Assembly (NCBI GenBank): GCA_964539825.1 | Contig: CAZIKF010000009.1 | Coordinates: 1 to 64,000, forward strand | Direction of reading: 5' to 3' | DNA: 64,000 nt | Source of the DNA: CAZIKF01 sp964539825 | GTDB taxonomy: Bacteria > Muiribacteriota > UBA6191 | Part shown: positions 17,388 through 26,570 of the stretch, piece after piece | How the letters are laid out: each line of letters starts with the position of its first letter | Position numbering within the stretch: the stretch's first letter is position 1 | Notes under the pieces: model-generated | The model's database searches: none | The model's input: only the letters and a program-made list of their open reading frames with translations | What the model was told of the DNA's origin: nothing | Position numbers and translations under genes: made by a program

Positions 17388-19028
17388 TCATAAGCCTTTT
17401 TTATATAATTTCGTTAGCACTAATCGGTGGAGATCATTGATAGGAATCTCACCGCGGCCTACATAATGGTCTTTCCCAAAGTGCATACTTGAAATCATGG
17501 AGGAACGATCTAAAAACCGGGTCGGAACCCTCGCCTGAAACTCTTTTAATGAAGCCAGAATCTCTTTTCTACCGAGAGTGGGACTGGCAATATGAAATCC
17601 CCAGTTTTCGAATGTCTTCATGCTTACCTTTAGCGCGATAGGCTTGAAGCCGGCACTCTCCAAGGTTTTTCCGATGCAATGAAAGGCGGCCCGGTTAAAC
17701 AGGGGGGAGGTGGATTGTACAATCATAGTCCCTTGCTCAGTAAGGATTCGCCGCACTAATTCATAAAACTGGCGGGTAAAAAGCTTGGCAAGGTGGAGAT
17801 TATAAGGATCAGGAAAATCTATAATTACCAGGGGAAATTTTTCCGCGCAGTTTTGCAAGAAGAGAAAGGCGTCCTGGTTGACTACATGAACCCTGGGGTC
17901 TCTCAGGGAATAGGAATTGATCTGAGCAAAATCACTATAGCGAAAAAGATCAGTGAGATCTTTGTCCAGATCTACGAGAACAACCGTATCAATCTGTGAA
18001 TATTTGAGGATCTCACGAACAGCGAGACCATCTCCTCCGCCTAATACCAGCGCTTTTCTCGCTCCGGGGGTTAGCTGAAACGCGGGATGGACTAAAAGTT
18101 CATGGTAGCGATATTCATCCAGGGTGGAAAATTGTAATCCCCCGTTAATGAAGAACCTCAGGTCTTGATGCAGGGAGCTGTAAAACTCTTTGAGCTCAAA
18201 TCGATCATCTCCAGATTCATACAAGGTTTTTGAAAGTCCCGGCAGAGTGCTTTGGCGTACCTTTGGAAGAAAGGGGTCAAAACGAGTGAACTTGATTTGC
18301 TGATAGGGGGTGTGGTCCTCATAAATGATGGGATCACGAAATAGTTCCTGATCCGCGATCTGCGTAATGGACGTGATCTGAAAACCAAAAAACAAGGCAA
18401 ATATACCCAGGATGCCGGTAGAGGTCAGGATTTTGCGGGGGTGAGTGAATCGACTACGAAAGAAAAACAGCGTCATAGCAGCCAAAAGTAGATTGATAAT
18501 GGCACCGGAATAGGCGGTGTGTCCAATTCCAAAATTCGGATAGAGAAGGAAGGGAAAGAGCAGGAATGCAAGCAGAGAGCCCAGGTAATCAGCCATCATT
18601 ACCCTTGCGGAATTCTCTCGTAGTTCAAGACCAAGGCTTTGGTTTAGTCGCAGTATGATCGGAATTTCCATTCCAATCAAGAGTCCGATTATGGGTGATG
18701 CGAGTAGGAAAAAGAAAAGGCTATAGGCCGGAAACCACGCGGTACCCAGGTGAATGCAGGGAACAGAGATCATACAGGTAAGCGAAAGTAGTAGTTCCAC
18801 CATCGCGAAATGATCAAAATTAACTTTTGTAAACCAGCGTGTCTCTGTGAGATAGGAACCAATACCCATGAAGAACATCATGACTCCCATGGTGTACAGG
18901 AGTGTGGTGTTGGTCCCGCCTAATAGCACGGTTCCCAGGTTGAAGAGAGAAAGCTCTGAAATGATCCCGCAATAACCGCTGAGCAGCATGCAGGAGATCA
19001 AGAGAAACTTAAGGAGGCGTATGTTCAT
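17388..19028 (-). CDS. membrane-embedded spermidine-synthase-like protein
   Basis: This 546-residue protein has about seven hydrophobic helices (residues 1-225) fused to a spermidine-synthase-type domain. The SAM/dcSAM-binding loop is ALVLGGGDGLAVREIL (about 325-340), followed by VVLVDLDKDL and an IIDFPDP active-site loop. Such fusions are known in bacteria; most have no proven aminopropyl acceptor. It overlaps the preceding membrane gene by 20 nt and is co-transcribed with it. The true substrate is unknown. Confidence 0.8.
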   Translation of the reverse strand: MNIRLLKFLLISCMLLSGYCGIISELSLFNLGTVLLGGTNTTLLYTMGVMMFFMGIGSYLTETRWFTKVNFDHFAMVELLLSLTCMISVPCIHLGTAWFPAYSLFFFLLASPIIGLLIGMEIPIILRLNQSLGLELRENSARVMMADYLGSLLAFLLFPFLLYPNFGIGHTAYSGAIINLLLAAMTLFFFRSRFTHPRKILTSTGILGIFALFFGFQITSITQIADQELFRDPIIYEDHTPYQQIKFTRFDPFLPKVRQSTLPGLSKTLYESGDDRFELKEFYSSLHQDLRFFINGGLQFSTLDEYRYHELLVHPAFQLTPGARKALVLGGGDGLAVREILKYSQIDTVVLVDLDKDLTDLFRYSDFAQINSYSLRDPRVHVVNQDAFLFLQNCAEKFPLVIIDFPDPYNLHLAKLFTRQFYELVRRILTEQGTMIVQSTSPLFNRAAFHCIGKTLESAGFKPIALKVSMKTFENWGFHIASPTLGRKEILASLKEFQARVPTRFLDRSSMISSMHFGKDHYVGRGEIPINDLHRLVLTKLYKKGL

Positions 19029-20013
19029 GAAACTGAGAGGTTGAACCGGAATGTTTCACGGCTCTTAAATAGAGTGGATGGATCAAGCAAAATAATCCCA
19101 GGATACACAGTGCCTTTCTGGTGTAGTCCAATGTGCTTTCAAACCAATCTTTGAGAGCTGAAAAGGAGAGCATGAGGAGAGAAAGACTCATGATACAGAG
19201 CCCCCCCTCAATGGAGGGGGTCATTTTTCCAGCTGCCAAAAAGCAGCAAATCGGTAGCGATAGGAGGGTTGCCAATCGAAGAGAGCTAATCCCTTCAGGC
19301 GATTTGGTACCCCACACTAATGTGCTCCACAGGATGATAAAGAGAATCACTAGTTCCGGGACTTGAAAAAAATAAAATCCTTGATGAAGAACCTGATCAA
19401 GAAAAGCGGGGAAGGGTGTCAGTTGTAAAGCGGCTTGAGATTTTGAGAAGGATTCGCTGAAAAAACCCAGGGAAGACTCCCAGGAATGAATTCGTAAAAA
19501 GAGGGGGGGAAGTGTAAAGGAGGCAAAGAGAAAATAGGATTTTTCCTTGTCCCAACGATAGGTAACTACAGTAGCCAGAATCAAAAATGGAATGAATATG
19601 GGTTCAATCAATGCGATCAGAATCGCGGGGGGTGAACATAGGAACAGACTTCCCCGTTTCTGAAAAAAAGTTCGGATGATTCCGGTCAAAAATGCGGGAA
19701 TCAGACACAGAAGAAGAAGAAATTCAACGGACTGCTGGGTTCCTTGATGAAAGAGGGCAGCAGGAACTGGTGCCACGGATAAAAGAAGCAGGGTCAGGAG
19801 TCGGCGCTGTCTTGCGATTTTAATCTGGATCGAAAGAAGCTCTTCGAAGAGCAGGAAAGCGCTGAAGATGAGGACGGTGATGAGAATTGTATAAAGGCTT
19901 TCCAATTGGGAGCCAAAGCCAATGAAAGGAACATCACCCAGGTAGATTATGAGGGGTGTCAAGAGCAATAGAAGCCCATAAAATCCCGGTGAATTTAAAA
20001 TTCTCTCCAGCAT
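19009..20013 (-). CDS. polytopic membrane protein, partner of the spermidine-synthase-like gene
   Basis: This 334-residue protein has about nine or ten hydrophobic segments with short loops and no recognised signature. It is translated ahead of and overlapping the spermidine-synthase-like gene by 20 nt, so the two probably function together in the inner membrane. A transporter or channel role is possible but not shown. Confidence 0.6.
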   Translation of the reverse strand: MLERILNSPGFYGLLLLLTPLIIYLGDVPFIGFGSQLESLYTILITVLIFSAFLLFEELLSIQIKIARQRRLLTLLLLSVAPVPAALFHQGTQQSVEFLLLLCLIPAFLTGIIRTFFQKRGSLFLCSPPAILIALIEPIFIPFLILATVVTYRWDKEKSYFLFASFTLPPLFLRIHSWESSLGFFSESFSKSQAALQLTPFPAFLDQVLHQGFYFFQVPELVILFIILWSTLVWGTKSPEGISSLRLATLLSLPICCFLAAGKMTPSIEGGLCIMSLSLLMLSFSALKDWFESTLDYTRKALCILGLFCLIHPLYLRAVKHSGSTSQFHEHTPP

Positions 20014-20201
20014 GAAGGCGTCAGTATACCCCCGGGAGTCAGGAGACAGAAGTCACAATCAGGCAAGGATCATTTTTCATACCTAGATATGAAGAGATGA
20101 CTTTCTTTATTGGAGACAATTTCGAGTCATGATTTCACCCAGGTTCGGGCTCTTGAAGACTACCAACAATGCTTCATCCGGTACATGGTAGAATCGTCCC
20201 T

Positions 20202-20978
20202 ATGTCCTTCAGGGTTTTTTCTTGGAATGTGAATGGTATTCGATCTGTCGCGAAAAAGGGGTTTGCGCAGTTTTTAAGGGACTATGAGCCAGAGATCCTG
20301 TGTATTCAGGAGGCAAGAGCCAATCCCGAAGACCTTCCAGCTGAGTTGGTTTCTCCTGAGGGCTACCACACCTATCACGAAGTCGCGTCTAAAAAGGGCT
20401 ATAGCGGTGTTTCTCTCTATTCGATGTTTCAGCCCGTTTCCCTGGAAACAAGTTTTGGGAATACCCGGTTTGACGGTGAGGGTCGCATTCAGATCGCTGA
20501 ATTTGAGTCTTTTGTCCTTTTCAATCTCTATTTTCCTAATGGGAAGCAAATTGAGGAAAGACTGGATTACAAACTGGGATTTTGTGAACAACTACTTTTG
20601 GAGTTGCAGCGGTTCAAAGAGCGAAAAGTTATCATTTGTGGTGACTACAACACCGCACATCAGCCGATTGATCTCAAGAATCCGAGGGAAAATGAGAAGT
20701 ATTCTGGATTTCTTCCTGTAGAAAGAGAGTGGATTGATCGTCTAATTTCTCATGGGTTTGTGGATGTTTATCGTGTTTTACAGCCCGATACGATTCAGTA
20801 TTCCTGGTGGAGCTATCGATTTAACTGCCGAGCAAAGAATATCGGATGGCGGATCGATTATCACTTTGTAAGTGAAAACCTCCTGCCCTTTGTTTCTAAA
20901 CCCGTGATTCACGATGAAGTGACGGGCTCGGACCATTGTCCGCTCAGCCTGGTAGTGGACCTTCCCATGTCCCAATGA
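20202..20978 (+). CDS. xthA: exodeoxyribonuclease III family AP endonuclease
   Basis: Starting at the ATG at 20202 gives 258 residues and the usual opening MSFRVFSWNVNGIRS; a start at 20169 is possible. Active-site blocks are present: SWNVNGIRS, the metal Glu in CIQEARA, FNLYFPNG, GDYNTAH and the final GSDHCPL. It cleaves 5' of abasic sites in base-excision repair. It overlaps the following gene by ATGA and heads a six-gene operon. Confidence 0.9.
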   Translation: MSFRVFSWNVNGIRSVAKKGFAQFLRDYEPEILCIQEARANPEDLPAELVSPEGYHTYHEVASKKGYSGVSLYSMFQPVSLETSFGNTRFDGEGRIQIAEFESFVLFNLYFPNGKQIEERLDYKLGFCEQLLLELQRFKERKVIICGDYNTAHQPIDLKNPRENEKYSGFLPVEREWIDRLISHGFVDVYRVLQPDTIQYSWWSYRFNCRAKNIGWRIDYHFVSENLLPFVSKPVIHDEVTGSDHCPLSLVVDLPMSQ

Positions 20979-22036
20979 AGACCTTTGTAAAAACGTGGTT
21001 CGCTTTACTGGTATTGAGTTGTCCGGGTTACTCAGGCGATTTGGACTGTAGAATCTGCCACCGTTCGGTATTTTTAAAGCAGCGTAACCTGTCTGCAATC
21101 GCCAATGGCATGTATCCGGGTCACCCCTGGATTCAACCTGGGTCCCGAACCGTCCCAAAGACTGAAAAGCAGGATAGCTTTTATACCAAATTGATGACTC
21201 TGAACCTGCAGATTTCAGCCGCCAATGAAAAGGTTGTCAGATCCACTCTTCAGGGACTGGTTCAACAGGGCCGTGAGGAGGTGCCAAAATTTGAGAAGGT
21301 TTGGAAAATCGGGAAAACTCTTCTATCTGAGGAGCTAGACTTTAAACAGGTTTCCAATTACCTGAACCTTTTATTTAACCCATTTCTGCATCTCTTTTTC
21401 TCTAAAAACCAAACCATAAGATATCAAGCAGAGTCCAGCCTGGATGTGGGTAAGGTCTTGCTCCTCTTCGGCGGTTACCACAACAAGGCAACTACAGATT
21501 TTCATTTTTCTTCCATGGATTGGACTGGCAGGGGCTATGGAGGAATTTTTCAGTCAAAAACTCTTTCCAAGAGCAGGGCAATCCATTCAACTTCCCAGGT
21601 TCAATTGAGTTCGAAAGGGGGATTGGAGGGTTTTAAGCTACGGCAGGGAATAGCGAATCCAGGAGTTCTAAACCTGGCTGGATTTCTCCAGCGTTCTCAT
21701 GCTGGGAAGGACTTTGGGTTTCGAGACCGTAAAACAATTTACCTTGGAAAACACCCCGGGCTCAGTTTTGATCAAGTAGAGATGGATTTGGCCTTTCAAA
21801 TCCAAGAGCTTAGAATTGACGCCAACAGGAATCCCGTGCTGGATTTGCTATTTTCCCTGAAACAGGCCCCCTCAAAGAATAGAAATTTTTTCTGCCAGGG
21901 AAAGGGGAAACTTGTACTGGGGTTAGATGGATTGGTAAAAGAGCTTGAGAGTAAAACACATTTCACGGTTCGATTTCTTGGTATTCCTTTTGTGAAAGGG
22001 ATCTCCAGAGACATAATCCGCATGAAGCCGAATTAA
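20975..22036 (+). CDS. exported protein with one CxxCH motif, function unknown
   Basis: It has 353 residues from the ATG overlapping the xthA stop. A signal peptide (about 1-20, cleaved near YSG) is followed at once by LDCRICHRSVF, a CxxCH that could attach one c-type heme. The remaining 320 residues are strand-rich and lack a known cytochrome domain, so heme binding is uncertain. The next gene encodes an exported copper-type protein, which makes a periplasmic redox role plausible. Confidence 0.6.
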   Translation: MKTFVKTWFALLVLSCPGYSGDLDCRICHRSVFLKQRNLSAIANGMYPGHPWIQPGSRTVPKTEKQDSFYTKLMTLNLQISAANEKVVRSTLQGLVQQGREEVPKFEKVWKIGKTLLSEELDFKQVSNYLNLLFNPFLHLFFSKNQTIRYQAESSLDVGKVLLLFGGYHNKATTDFHFSSMDWTGRGYGGIFQSKTLSKSRAIHSTSQVQLSSKGGLEGFKLRQGIANPGVLNLAGFLQRSHAGKDFGFRDRKTIYLGKHPGLSFDQVEMDLAFQIQELRIDANRNPVLDLLFSLKQAPSKNRNFFCQGKGKLVLGLDGLVKELESKTHFTVRFLGIPFVKGISRDIIRMKPN

Positions 22037-22125
22037 AAGTTCCCTTCAGCCTGGGGAACAAACCAGAAGCTGAAAACTGTTATATAATCTAGTCATAAAT
22101 TAGAGTCTGCTGAAGAGGAGATCCC

Positions 22126-22782
22126 ATGTTCCATCCTTTCAAAACTATTTTAATCCTTACCGCCCTACTGCCTTTCTTGCCTGCTGAGGCGGGAGTATCC
22201 GTACTTGGAAAGGTAATTCTGGCCAAAGAGGGAACGGGAATCAGCAACGCGGTTGTGTGGTTGGAGATCGCGGAGCATCAACCCAGTCGAGAACTAAAAA
22301 TTGAGAGCATGGTACAAAAAGGAAAGGAACTTCATCCAAAAGTCTTAGTTGCGCCTACGAATACGGAAGTGTATTTTCCGAATCAAGATCCTATTTTTCA
22401 CAACATATTTTCCTTCAATAAGGTCAAAAAGCTGGATCTGGGGAACTACAAGGGTAAGGGTAACCCGGTTATTTTTGGCGAACCGGGAGTTTATCCCATT
22501 GGCTGTAGCATTCATCCCTGGATGTCCGCTTATATCGTCATCGTCTCCAGCCCCTTTTTCTCCAAATCAGGTGCTGGTGGAGATTTCACTCTCAAGGATC
22601 TTAAAGTGGGTACCCATACCTTCTTTCTCTGGAATCCCGACTTTAAGGAGACGCAGACTCGTGAAGTAAATCTAATCGAGGGTGTTAACAATCTGAAATG
22701 GGAAATTTCTAAGGATCAGCTTAAACGAAAACGAAAAAAACGTTCCAAGCGTAAAAAGAAATCGAGCTACAGCGGGTACTGA
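22126..22782 (+). CDS. exported cupredoxin-domain protein with a basic tail
   Basis: This 218-residue protein has a signal peptide (about 1-22). The cupredoxin site is complete: a His in PIFHNIFSF and then C-x2-H-x2-M in GCSIHPWMSAYI, the usual type 1 copper ligands of plastocyanin-like proteins. A short carboxypeptidase-regulatory-like sandwich follows (about 140-195). The last 22 residues are almost all Lys, Arg and Ser. AGAGGAG precedes the ATG, and TATAAT about 40 nt upstream may start an internal transcript. It likely transfers electrons or holds copper in the periplasm. Confidence 0.8.
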   Translation: MFHPFKTILILTALLPFLPAEAGVSVLGKVILAKEGTGISNAVVWLEIAEHQPSRELKIESMVQKGKELHPKVLVAPTNTEVYFPNQDPIFHNIFSFNKVKKLDLGNYKGKGNPVIFGEPGVYPIGCSIHPWMSAYIVIVSSPFFSKSGAGGDFTLKDLKVGTHTFFLWNPDFKETQTREVNLIEGVNNLKWEISKDQLKRKRKKRSKRKKKSSYSGY

Positions 22783-22790
22783 CAAATCCA

Positions 22791-24620
22791 ATGACTTCTG
22801 CTCAAACCAGGCAAAGGAAAAAGAACCTGATCCAGGTTCCGGTCCGAAAATTCAGGCTGCGTACCAAAATTCTATTGGGAACCCTTTGCATCGTGCTGGC
22901 ATCGATCTTCTTGATCGTGACCTACTTTCTCTACTTCTATAATCAACAAACACGCTCAGCTATGAGAGAGAGCTTGAGAGTAGCCCGAGGCACTTATGAA
23001 AAGGTGAGTACTCTCCAGGTGAGCCGCCTGGAATCTGTTCTCGTCAGCATTAAGAATTCCCCCAGGTTCCTTTCAGCAATTGGGGTAGCCATCGATGACC
23101 TGGCTACCTTAAGGGATTCGATTGAAACCGAATATGATCTTTCCGGGGCTGATTTATGTCTTGTTACGAATGACCGTGGGCAGCCCCTGGTAGGACTGAG
23201 CTCCACAGTGAAAGGGTTTCTTACCTGGTCTAGTGCGGAAAGGGTGCGCATTTCCACTCAAAACTTTGTTCAAATCCATGTGGATGAAGATCTCTACGAA
23301 GAGCTAGGGCTGAACTGGGGAGATGAAGAAATTTATCTCGATACCCTTATCTATCGCGGCTCTCTCTATAAGATCATTTCAGCCCCTCTCTATGATGCCC
23401 AGGATAATTTCCTCGGGGTTATTCTCCTGGGAAGCGCGGTGAATCGATACATGGTCGGAGAGCTTGCCAAGGTAACTGGCGCGGATATCGGGTTTCTTTC
23501 TGACAAAGGTATTTTCGCCACTTCCCTGAGTAAATTCGAGAGTGACCAATTATTTCCCCTGCTGAAGAATTCTTCTGAAAGAGTTCTTGAGATTCTGGAT
23601 CGGATTGCCGCCCGTCACCCAATCTTAGATTCGGGTGGAAAGGTACTGGGAAACCTGGTTGTGATGAAGTCTTTGCGAGTTTTCTATGAGCAAAGAAGAA
23701 TGCTGTTTCTCATCTCGGCAATGGTTCTTTCAGTGGTGGTAATACTGGCGGTACTTTTTAGCATGCTGACTTCTAGAAGTATCGTACAGCCTCTTCAGGT
23801 ACTGACTTCAGCTTTTCGGGATGTGGGAGAAGGGAATCTGGAGACCCAGGTGTCCATTCACTCTGGTGATGAATTGGAAAATCTATCCAATACCTTCAAT
23901 GACATGGTTCTTGGTCTGCGTAAAAAAGAAACCATGTCTAAGTTCTTAACGGGAATGGAGATGGAAGAGGTCGACGCGATCAGCGCAGGTACCAAAGATA
24001 TTTCCATGTTTGGAGATAAGCGCACGATCTCCATTTTATTTTGTGATATCAGGTCCTTTACCACTCTTTGTGAAAACTATGATCCTAAAATCATCATCAA
24101 CTCCCTGAATTACTTTTTTGATCAATTGATTCCATTGATTGAAGAGCATGGCGGCTCTCTTGATAAACTGATCGGAGACTGCATTATGGCGGTTTTTGAG
24201 AATCGAGAGGATTATAACGGTGCTGATGGAGCTCTTCAGGCTGCTATGGCAATGCAGGCAAGACTAAAAACCTTGCGGCCCCAGATGGAGGCTGTGGGAA
24301 TGCCTGAGTTTCATGTAGGCTTTGGGGTAAACACAGGAGAGTGTGTGGTAGGAAACGTGGGAACCAGCGATCAGTTGTCACGGACCGTGCTTGGAGACGC
24401 GGTTAACCTGGCGGCCAGGGTGGAGTCTCTCTCCAAAGAAGGAAAGAGCACTTGTGTACTTTTTACCGAGTATACAAAGCAGTCCTTGCGGCTCAAGGTG
24501 GAGCATAGTTTCCTGATGGAGACGATCGTAAAGGGAAAGTCCGTACCCGTTTCTATTTATGAGGTTGAGGAATCTGAATTGGACCGTTTTCAGGAAGACA
24601 GCGAAGAGAAGGAATCATGA
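22791..24620 (+). CDS. membrane-bound class III adenylate/guanylate cyclase
   Basis: This 609-residue protein has a first membrane helix (about 27-50) and a periplasmic sensor region of about 240 residues with a PAS/Cache-like part (GADIGFLSDKGIFATS). The second helix (about 302-327) leads to HAMP (about 328-380). The cyclase homology domain (about 405-580) has the metal sites FCDIRSFT and GDCIMAVF, GFGVNTGECVVGNVG, and the Asn/Arg of GDAVNLAARVES. It should make cAMP (or cGMP) on a periplasmic signal. It is flanked by the cupredoxin gene and hisS, whose ATG overlaps its stop. Confidence 0.9.
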   Translation: MTSAQTRQRKKNLIQVPVRKFRLRTKILLGTLCIVLASIFLIVTYFLYFYNQQTRSAMRESLRVARGTYEKVSTLQVSRLESVLVSIKNSPRFLSAIGVAIDDLATLRDSIETEYDLSGADLCLVTNDRGQPLVGLSSTVKGFLTWSSAERVRISTQNFVQIHVDEDLYEELGLNWGDEEIYLDTLIYRGSLYKIISAPLYDAQDNFLGVILLGSAVNRYMVGELAKVTGADIGFLSDKGIFATSLSKFESDQLFPLLKNSSERVLEILDRIAARHPILDSGGKVLGNLVVMKSLRVFYEQRRMLFLISAMVLSVVVILAVLFSMLTSRSIVQPLQVLTSAFRDVGEGNLETQVSIHSGDELENLSNTFNDMVLGLRKKETMSKFLTGMEMEEVDAISAGTKDISMFGDKRTISILFCDIRSFTTLCENYDPKIIINSLNYFFDQLIPLIEEHGGSLDKLIGDCIMAVFENREDYNGADGALQAAMAMQARLKTLRPQMEAVGMPEFHVGFGVNTGECVVGNVGTSDQLSRTVLGDAVNLAARVESLSKEGKSTCVLFTEYTKQSLRLKVEHSFLMETIVKGKSVPVSIYEVEESELDRFQEDSEEKES

Positions 24621-25945
24621 TTCAGTCTGTAAAGGGAATGCGAGACTTTTATCCCGAGGACTATCGAGTTCGTGAGTGGCTCTTTTCAATTTTCAGGGAA
24701 GCCTCATTGTCCGCTGGATTTGAATTTTATGATTCCCCTCCCGTGGAGCATGAAGAACTCTATACCAGAAAGGCAGGCGAGGAGATTTCATCTCAGCTCT
24801 ATGTTTTTGAAGATAAGTCCGGACGATCTTTAGCCTTAAGACCGGAGATGACACCTTCGCTTGTGCGCATGGTAATTCAGCGTCAAAAGGAGCTGCCGGA
24901 TATCCTTAAATGGGCCTCCATTCCGCAGTGCTTTCGTTATGAACGGATGACTCGGGGGCGTAAGAGAGAGCACTTCCAATGGAATCTTGATTACCTGGGG
25001 GAGCCCTCCATGATAGCGGAGGTAGAAGTGATTTCCACCGCCCTGCATGCCATTGAAAAAATGGGTCTTGGTAGTGACGATGTAAAAGTTCGCATCTCTA
25101 ATCGCAACCTCTATTCTGAACTTTTGACCCACCTGGGTTTAGAAAAATCCTTACACCTTAAAGTTTTCCTGGTGATCGATAAGTTAGGCAAACTTTCCCA
25201 TACCGAACTGCTCCACAGCCTGGTGGAGGAGGGAATCTCTAAGGAGCATGGAGAAAGGATCTTGGAGATTTCCAGTTGGAAGGAAATTGAACAAGTTGAA
25301 GCGTTCTTGAAGAATGCGCAAGGATTAGGCCGAGGACTGGAAGAGGTAAGAACCCTATTTTCTTATTTGCGGGATTATGGATTTGCTCAATATCTGAGTT
25401 TTGATCTTTCTGTAGTACGCGGTCTGGCCTATTACACAGGCACTGTATTCGAACTTTTTGATGCCGGGAAATCTTTGAGAGCCATTGCCGGAGGCGGACG
25501 CTATGATGATCTGATCGGACATCTGGCGGGAGCGCGAAAAGGCGGACAGGAAATCTCAATTCCTGCCGTTGGTTTTGGATTCGGAGACGTCGTGATTCTT
25601 GAGTTTTTGGCGGACTTGAAGCGTATTCCCCGCCTCAATCCTTGTCTGGACTTTTATCTGATTCCCTTCTCTTTGGAGGAATTTAGAGGCCTTCTGCCTC
25701 TTCTTCATCATCTCAGGTCTCGTGGATTAAGAACCCAACTTCATTACCCGCCGCAAAAAGTCAAAAAGATGCTCCAGAAGGCAGAAAAACTAGGAGCCGA
25801 CTATGCGGTTCTTTGCGGCTCTGAAGAGAGAGAAAAGGGCATGCTCCGTCTCAAGAACCTCAAGACTTTTGAAGAGAAGCTGATTTCAAAAGATGACTTC
25901 CTCTCCCTGGCCGCCAACCACGCAGCTTGTAAGAACCAGGCTTAA
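24617..25945 (+). CDS. hisS: histidyl-tRNA synthetase
   Basis: This 442-residue class II synthetase has KGMRDFYPED at the start, motif 2 in CFRYERMTRGRKREHFQWNL, the HisA-type motif VRGLAYYTGTVFE and GGGRYDDLIG. A C-terminal anticodon-binding domain is present (about 350-430), which favours HisS over the HisZ paralogue. The start overlaps the cyclase stop as ATGA. Confidence 0.9.
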   Translation: MIQSVKGMRDFYPEDYRVREWLFSIFREASLSAGFEFYDSPPVEHEELYTRKAGEEISSQLYVFEDKSGRSLALRPEMTPSLVRMVIQRQKELPDILKWASIPQCFRYERMTRGRKREHFQWNLDYLGEPSMIAEVEVISTALHAIEKMGLGSDDVKVRISNRNLYSELLTHLGLEKSLHLKVFLVIDKLGKLSHTELLHSLVEEGISKEHGERILEISSWKEIEQVEAFLKNAQGLGRGLEEVRTLFSYLRDYGFAQYLSFDLSVVRGLAYYTGTVFELFDAGKSLRAIAGGGRYDDLIGHLAGARKGGQEISIPAVGFGFGDVVILEFLADLKRIPRLNPCLDFYLIPFSLEEFRGLLPLLHHLRSRGLRTQLHYPPQKVKKMLQKAEKLGADYAVLCGSEEREKGMLRLKNLKTFEEKLISKDDFLSLAANHAACKNQA

Positions 25946-25952
25946 ATTTTTC

Positions 25953-26570
25953 ATGGAAATAGAAAAGATAAGTCCGGAAGATCTATTTGCTGACCCCAGT
26001 CCCGTGATCGCAGGACTCCAAGCTCAGTCAAAAATGGAAGGCGTACCCATCCTGAACAAAGAGAGTGCCCGGGCGCTATACCAGTTGTGTGCGATTCATA
26101 AGCCACATCGGGTTTTGGAGCTTGGAACGGGATTGGGTTATTCTGCATGTTGGCTTGCCTGTGGAATGAAACAAGGAGAGATTCATCTCAATGATTATCG
26201 AGCAGAGTACCTTCAACGAGCCAGGGTTTCTCTTGAGCAGGTGAATCCTGCCATCGGTGTCACCCTGTTTGCGGGGGAGGCAACTGAGGTTCTGGAACTC
26301 GTGAGTTCACCCTACGATCTCATCTTCATAGATATTGATAAAGTTTATTATAGGAAGGCCCTGCTGAAAGCCCTGGATAAATTGAGGGAAGGAGGGCTCT
26401 TGATTTTTGACAACGCTCTTTTCTCAGGCAGAACTTTCGCTGCGGCAACATCTAAACAAGAAGGGGTCTTAAGCATTCGAAAGACAATTGCAGCCCTTCA
26501 GAAAATGAAATTCATAACCCATCTATGGCCTATTGGTGACGGGCTCTTGGTTACCCTCAAAGATTGCTGA
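25953..26570 (+). CDS. O-methyltransferase (Methyltransf_3 type)
   Basis: Starting at 25953 gives 205 residues. SAM motif I VLELGTGLGYSACWLA, the acidic LNDYRAEYL, and the metal-binding region LIFIDIDKVYYRKAL with LLIFDNALFSG fit the divalent-cation-dependent caffeoyl-CoA/catechol O-methyltransferase family. It is the last gene of the xthA operon. Its 3' end overlaps the 3' end of the convergent SGNH gene by 48 bp. Confidence 0.85.
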   Translation: MEIEKISPEDLFADPSPVIAGLQAQSKMEGVPILNKESARALYQLCAIHKPHRVLELGTGLGYSACWLACGMKQGEIHLNDYRAEYLQRARVSLEQVNPAIGVTLFAGEATEVLELVSSPYDLIFIDIDKVYYRKALLKALDKLREGGLLIFDNALFSGRTFAAATSKQEGVLSIRKTIAALQKMKFITHLWPIGDGLLVTLKDC

